From Nocardioides currus (GTDB taxonomy: Bacteria > Actinomycetota > Actinomycetes > Propionibacteriales > Nocardioidaceae), in NCBI RefSeq assembly GCF_003057875.1, contig NZ_PYXZ01000001.1:988259-1052258 (forward strand): 64,000 nucleotides of DNA, given 5' to 3'. A program made the translations under genes and the position numbers. The notes under the pieces are model-generated. The model did not search any database and was not told where the DNA came from. It saw only the letters and a list, made by a program, of their open reading frames with translations. Below, piece by piece: positions 61,020-64,000 of this stretch; positions within the stretch are counted from its first letter, which is position 1; the number at the start of each line of letters is the position of its first letter.

Positions 61020-61354
61020 TGGGTGACTACGGGACATTCACCGTCCAGAGCAACAAGCTGCGCGAGGCGGCCGACATCTGGAGCGACTGCGCCGCCGACA
61101 CTTGGCGCGTCTACACCGACATCCACCCGGCCGAGGGACAGGGCTCCAAGTTCGGGGTCCTGGCCGGCTCGAGCGGCGTGTCCGACTCCTTCGACACGTG
61201 GATCGCCGCGATGTGCCTGGCCACCCACACGGCGTCGAAGAACTTCTACTACCTCAAGGTCGCGCTCGAGTCGACCGCCAACGGATACGACGGCGCCGAC
61301 GACACCGCCGCCACGTCCGCCGAGACCCTGGACAGGATGATCGACAATGGCTGA
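61019..61354 (+). CDS. WXG100-like small helical protein
   Basis: A 111-residue protein of ESX-substrate size, mostly helical, with Trp residues in ADIWSDCAADTWRVYTD and SFDTWIAAM but no exact WxG turn. The N-terminus (GTFTVQSNKLREAADIWSDCA) resembles the first helix of WXG100 partners. It overlaps the YbaB-like gene by one base and the next gene by 8 nt, so the three are translationally coupled. Secretion through a type VII system is inferred; no EccC ATPase or other machine gene is present in this window. Confidence 0.6.
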   Translation: MGDYGTFTVQSNKLREAADIWSDCAADTWRVYTDIHPAEGQGSKFGVLAGSSGVSDSFDTWIAAMCLATHTASKNFYYLKVALESTANGYDGADDTAATSAETLDRMIDNG

Positions 61355-62174
61355 CCCGACCACGTTCAGCGACCTCTGGGTCCAGTTCGGCGAGGAGTGG
61401 GACAAGTTCCAGGAGGACTACTGGGACAACATCGACAAGTGCGTCAAGACCATCAACGACGCGCTCAGCGGTGTCGGCCAGTTCCTCGACGACATCCTGC
61501 CGGGCGAGAACAAGGCCGAGATGGCCTGCGACAAGTGGAACGACGAGATCTGGCCCGCGCTGCGCGACGGCTACCAGGAGATCGTCGACAAGGTCGAGGA
61601 CGCCGTCAACGACCTCGCCGGCAACCCGCTCGACATGCAGAACTACGCCGAGGCCTTCGTCACCGCCAAGGCCGACCTGTCGACCCAGCGCGGCTACCTC
61701 GAGGCATCGCGTGGCATCACCGAGAGCTGGACCGGCGAGGCCTTCATCAAGTACGACGTCGTCTCCGGTGAGCAGTACGACGCCCTGAAGCTGCTCGGCG
61801 ACGCGCTCACCGAGGGAGGCAAGCTGACCAGTGCGGCGGCCAAGAAGATCCTGCAGCTGTGGGCCGACCTGATCCACCAGTTCGCCAGCTTCTACACCGA
61901 CATCTTGAACATCCTCTCGGAGGGCACCTCCGTCGAGAACATCTTCAGCTTCGAGGTCCCGGTGATCATCTCCGCGATCGCCAAGGTGTGGCAGAAGGTC
62001 GCCGACATCACCAAGCTGCTGCTCGACTTCATGCTCGCCCAGGCCACGACCGACACCACCGACTGGCTCAGCCTCGCGTCGGGCAGCGGCGGGCTCCCGA
62101 ACAACGAGTGGCCGCCCATCTCGGAGAGCGCCAGCGACACCATCAACGACCCCAACAACTGGGGCGCGAAGTAG
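61347..62174 (+). CDS. WXG-motif helical protein, putative type VII secretion substrate
   Basis: A 275-residue acidic, mostly helical protein. Residues 5-90 contain paired tryptophans (DLWVQFGEEWDKFQEDYWDN, KWNDEIWPAL) and residues 96-135 form a helix-turn-helix hairpin with SWTGEAF at 127-133, a WxG turn. This matches the N-terminal substrate domain of longer WXG proteins. The C-terminal region (170-230) is amphipathic to hydrophobic. No toxin motif is recognised. It is followed by a perfect 12-bp-arm terminator. Together with the two upstream genes it forms a three-gene operon. Confidence 0.6.
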   Translation: MADPTTFSDLWVQFGEEWDKFQEDYWDNIDKCVKTINDALSGVGQFLDDILPGENKAEMACDKWNDEIWPALRDGYQEIVDKVEDAVNDLAGNPLDMQNYAEAFVTAKADLSTQRGYLEASRGITESWTGEAFIKYDVVSGEQYDALKLLGDALTEGGKLTSAAAKKILQLWADLIHQFASFYTDILNILSEGTSVENIFSFEVPVIISAIAKVWQKVADITKLLLDFMLAQATTDTTDWLSLASGSGGLPNNEWPPISESASDTINDPNNWGAK

Positions 62175-62183
62175 CTCACCGGC

Positions 62184-62214
62184 GCCCTGCCCGGACGGTC
62201 CTCGCGTCCGGGCA
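62184..62214 (+). terminator. Terminator hairpin after the WXG operon
   Basis: CCTGCCCGGACG (62184-62195) and CGTCCGGGCAGG (62203-62214) are perfect 12-bp arms around a 7-nt loop, 10 nt after the stop codon. No U-tract follows, as usual for actinobacterial terminators. Confidence 0.8.
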
Positions 62215-62379
62215 GGCAACAGCCCAGCCACTCGATCTCCACAAGATTGCACGGAATCCCGGTATCCCCACGACCGCTGAACGGCGCCCCTAGCCTCCGA
62301 AACGGCTACCGCGACATCTCCGGGGCCCCCGACATCGTCGGGGGACGCGTGAGCCCTCATCGCTCACTAGGGGAATGTC

Positions 62380-64000
62380 GTGACCACACGTCTCGCTGCC
62401 ATCCTCGTCACGACGGTCGTCGTGGCAGGCGTGGCGCCCGCTGCCCAGGCAGCGGACCAGAAGAATCCGTTCGTCAAGCCGGCCGCGCACACGATCTCGC
62501 ACAAGATCGTCGCCGCCGACGCCCGTCCGGACGTCTACACCGTCCGCGAGGACCAGCGCCTGGTCCTCGGGCCCGGCAAGGGCCTGCTCGCCAACGACCG
62601 CGGCGCGCTCCGTGCCGGGGACCTCAAGCACCTCAGCGGCGTCGGCAAGGGCGTCCTCAAGCCCAACGGGGCCTTCGTCTTCACGCCCAAGCCGGCCAGC
62701 CACGGCCTCGAGGTCTTCTCGTACGGCGTGAGTGGCGCCCACGGCACCGACCGCGCCTCGATCCGGGTGCGCGTCCTCTACGTCAACGACGCCCCGTCGT
62801 TCGTGATGGAGTCGCTGCCGGGCGGCCTGAGCGCCACCGAGGACACCGGCTCGGCGCCGGTCAAGGTCGTCACCAGCACGTCCCCCGCGCCGGTCGGCCA
62901 GCGTGAGCTCAACCAGCGCGTGAAGGTCAAGGTCACCACCAATAACACCGCCATGTTCGCCAAGCAGCCCTCGATCGACAAGCAGGGGATGCTCACCTAC
63001 ACCTTGGCCAAGGACGCCTCCGGGACCGCGACCCTGGTCCTCACGCCGAGGGACAGCGGCGGCCGCGGAAACGGCGGTCGTGACACAGGTGCCTCCCGCA
63101 CGCTGGTGCTCACCGTGGCCAACGTCAACGACGCGCCGGTCCTCCAGCGGGTCGACGCGACGCTCCCCGCCGTCGTCGGCGCGCCGGTCACCCTGACCGC
63201 CGTCGCCACCGACGTCGACCCCGGTGACGTCTTGGCCTACTCCTTCGACTGCGACGGCGACGGCGTCTTCGAGGTCGGCCCGCAGGCCGCCGCCACGACC
63301 ACCTGCACGTTCGCGACCGTCGGCGACCACACCGTCACCGCGCTGGTGACCGACCAGGCCGGCGCCACCTCCACCAAGCAGCTCGTGGTCGCGGTGCAGG
63401 CCAAGGCCGACGTGGCCCCGACCGCCGTGGCCGACAGTGCCACCATCGCCGAGGACGCACCCGCGACCGGGATCGACGTGCTCGCCAACGACACCGATCC
63501 GGACGGCGGCCCGAAGGCCGTCACCGCCGCCACCCAGCCCGCCCACGGCACGGTCGTCGTCGCGGCCGACGGCAGCGGACTGACCTACAAGCCGAACGCC
63601 GACTACAACGGCGCCGACTCCTTCACCTACACGGTCAACGGCGGCTCCACCGCCACCGTCTCGATGACCGTCTCCGCCGTCGACGACAAGCCCGTCGCCC
63701 ACGACGACGCGATCACCGTCGACGAGGACGCGCCGGCCACGGCGGTCGACGTGGTGGCCAACGACACCGACATCGACGGCGGCCCGAAGGTCGTCGCCTC
63801 GGTCAGCGAGGCCGAGCACGGCACGGTCGTGCTGGCCGCCGGCGCGGTGACCTACCGCCCCGACGCCGACTACAACGGCGCCGACTCCTTCACCTACACC
63901 CTCAACGGCGGCTCGACCGCGAGGGTCGCGGTCACGGTGACCGACCTCGACGACGCGCCGGTCGCGCACGACGACGAGCTGACCGTCGAGGAGGACGCCG
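62380..64000 (+). CDS. Large secreted protein with PKD and tandem cadherin-like repeats (partial)
   Basis: An open frame from GTG 62380 to the right edge (540 codons, no stop). Residues 1-25 are a signal peptide (LAAILVTTVVVAGVAPAAQA). Residues 45-130 resemble one cadherin-like unit (VYTVREDQRLVLGPGKGLLANDRG). A PKD-type domain follows near 255-345 (YSFDCDGDGVFEVG). Repeats of about 90 residues begin near 347, 439 and 527: PTAVADSATIAEDAP, PVAHDDAITVDEDAP and PVAHDDELTVEEDA, each with VLANDTD-like and DYNGADSFTYT blocks. It is a probable surface adhesin or wall-associated protein; calcium binding is plausible from the Asp-rich loops. The C-terminus is unseen. Confidence 0.88.
   Translation, partial: MTTRLAAILVTTVVVAGVAPAAQAADQKNPFVKPAAHTISHKIVAADARPDVYTVREDQRLVLGPGKGLLANDRGALRAGDLKHLSGVGKGVLKPNGAFVFTPKPASHGLEVFSYGVSGAHGTDRASIRVRVLYVNDAPSFVMESLPGGLSATEDTGSAPVKVVTSTSPAPVGQRELNQRVKVKVTTNNTAMFAKQPSIDKQGMLTYTLAKDASGTATLVLTPRDSGGRGNGGRDTGASRTLVLTVANVNDAPVLQRVDATLPAVVGAPVTLTAVATDVDPGDVLAYSFDCDGDGVFEVGPQAAATTTCTFATVGDHTVTALVTDQAGATSTKQLVVAVQAKADVAPTAVADSATIAEDAPATGIDVLANDTDPDGGPKAVTAATQPAHGTVVVAADGSGLTYKPNADYNGADSFTYTVNGGSTATVSMTVSAVDDKPVAHDDAITVDEDAPATAVDVVANDTDIDGGPKVVASVSEAEHGTVVLAAGAVTYRPDADYNGADSFTYTLNGGSTARVAVTVTDLDDAPVAHDDELTVEEDA

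Overview
The window is about 64 kb of very GC-rich DNA that is almost entirely coding. Base composition, frequent GTG starts, many start/stop overlaps (ATGA, GTGA, TGATG), leaderless-type promoters (TANNNT 6-8 nt before the start codon), a CydDC fusion, an AlkB-rubredoxin fusion and WXG100-like genes all point to an actinobacterium. A Nocardioides-type member of the Propionibacteriales is my best guess. I see no rRNA, tRNA, CRISPR array, transposase, integrase or phage gene, and no gene-free stretch longer than 300 bp.

Region 1 (1-9.9 kb): a methylcrotonyl-type acyl-CoA carboxylase pair (biotin carboxylase cut by the left edge, plus beta subunit), two TetR genes and matching palindromic operators at the carboxylase and second TetR starts. 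Then come ferritin, a SWIM protein coupled to a SNF2 helicase, glutathione peroxidase and a DHA2-type exporter. Region 2 (9.9-19 kb): a 31-bp-arm hairpin beside an ECF sigma factor remnant, SelO, a translationally coupled glycosyltransferase/acyltransferase pair, a RecQ-like helicase with a C-terminal phosphoribosyltransferase-like domain, and an AbiEi/DUF559-like gene flanked by two copies of a 65-bp inverted repeat.

Region 3 (19-26 kb): a BlaI repressor and M56 peptidase diverge from cydA-cydB-cydDC (cytochrome bd oxidase and its assembly exporter). Two tandem 17-bp dyads lie between them, suggesting BlaI control of respiration. Region 4 (26-37 kb): ComB-like phosphatase, patatin, a second frameshifted member of the AbiEi/DUF559-like family flanked by its own pair of 57-bp inverted repeats, M13 peptidase, quinone oxidoreductase, MFS exporter, acyltransferase, a VanY-like lipoprotein and a GH16-like exported protein.

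Region 5 (37-55 kb): a surface polysaccharide locus. A plus-strand trio (DegT aminotransferase, phosphoglycosyl transferase, glycosyltransferase) faces a ten-gene minus-strand operon. That operon has WbpD/E/B/A-like genes, expected to make a UDP-2,3-diacetamido-uronic acid, then a methyltransferase, Wzx-like flippase, epimerase, glycosyltransferase, polymerase and Wzz-like chain-length protein. An O-antigen-ligase-like gene, a PglF/CapD-like dehydratase and a GT2 follow. Region 6 (55-60 kb): a DHA2 exporter and a diiron ferritin-like protein transcribed from overlapping divergent promoters, then AlkB-rubredoxin with a TetR gene and a long dyad operator. Region 7 (60-64 kb): a lipoprotein, a YbaB-like/WXG100-like operon, and the start of a large secreted protein with PKD and cadherin-like repeats that runs off the right edge.

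The best candidate for something undescribed is the pair of paralogous AbiEi/DUF559-like genes. Each is bracketed by two same-orientation copies of a palindromic element, and the element sequence differs completely between the two loci while its layout is conserved.
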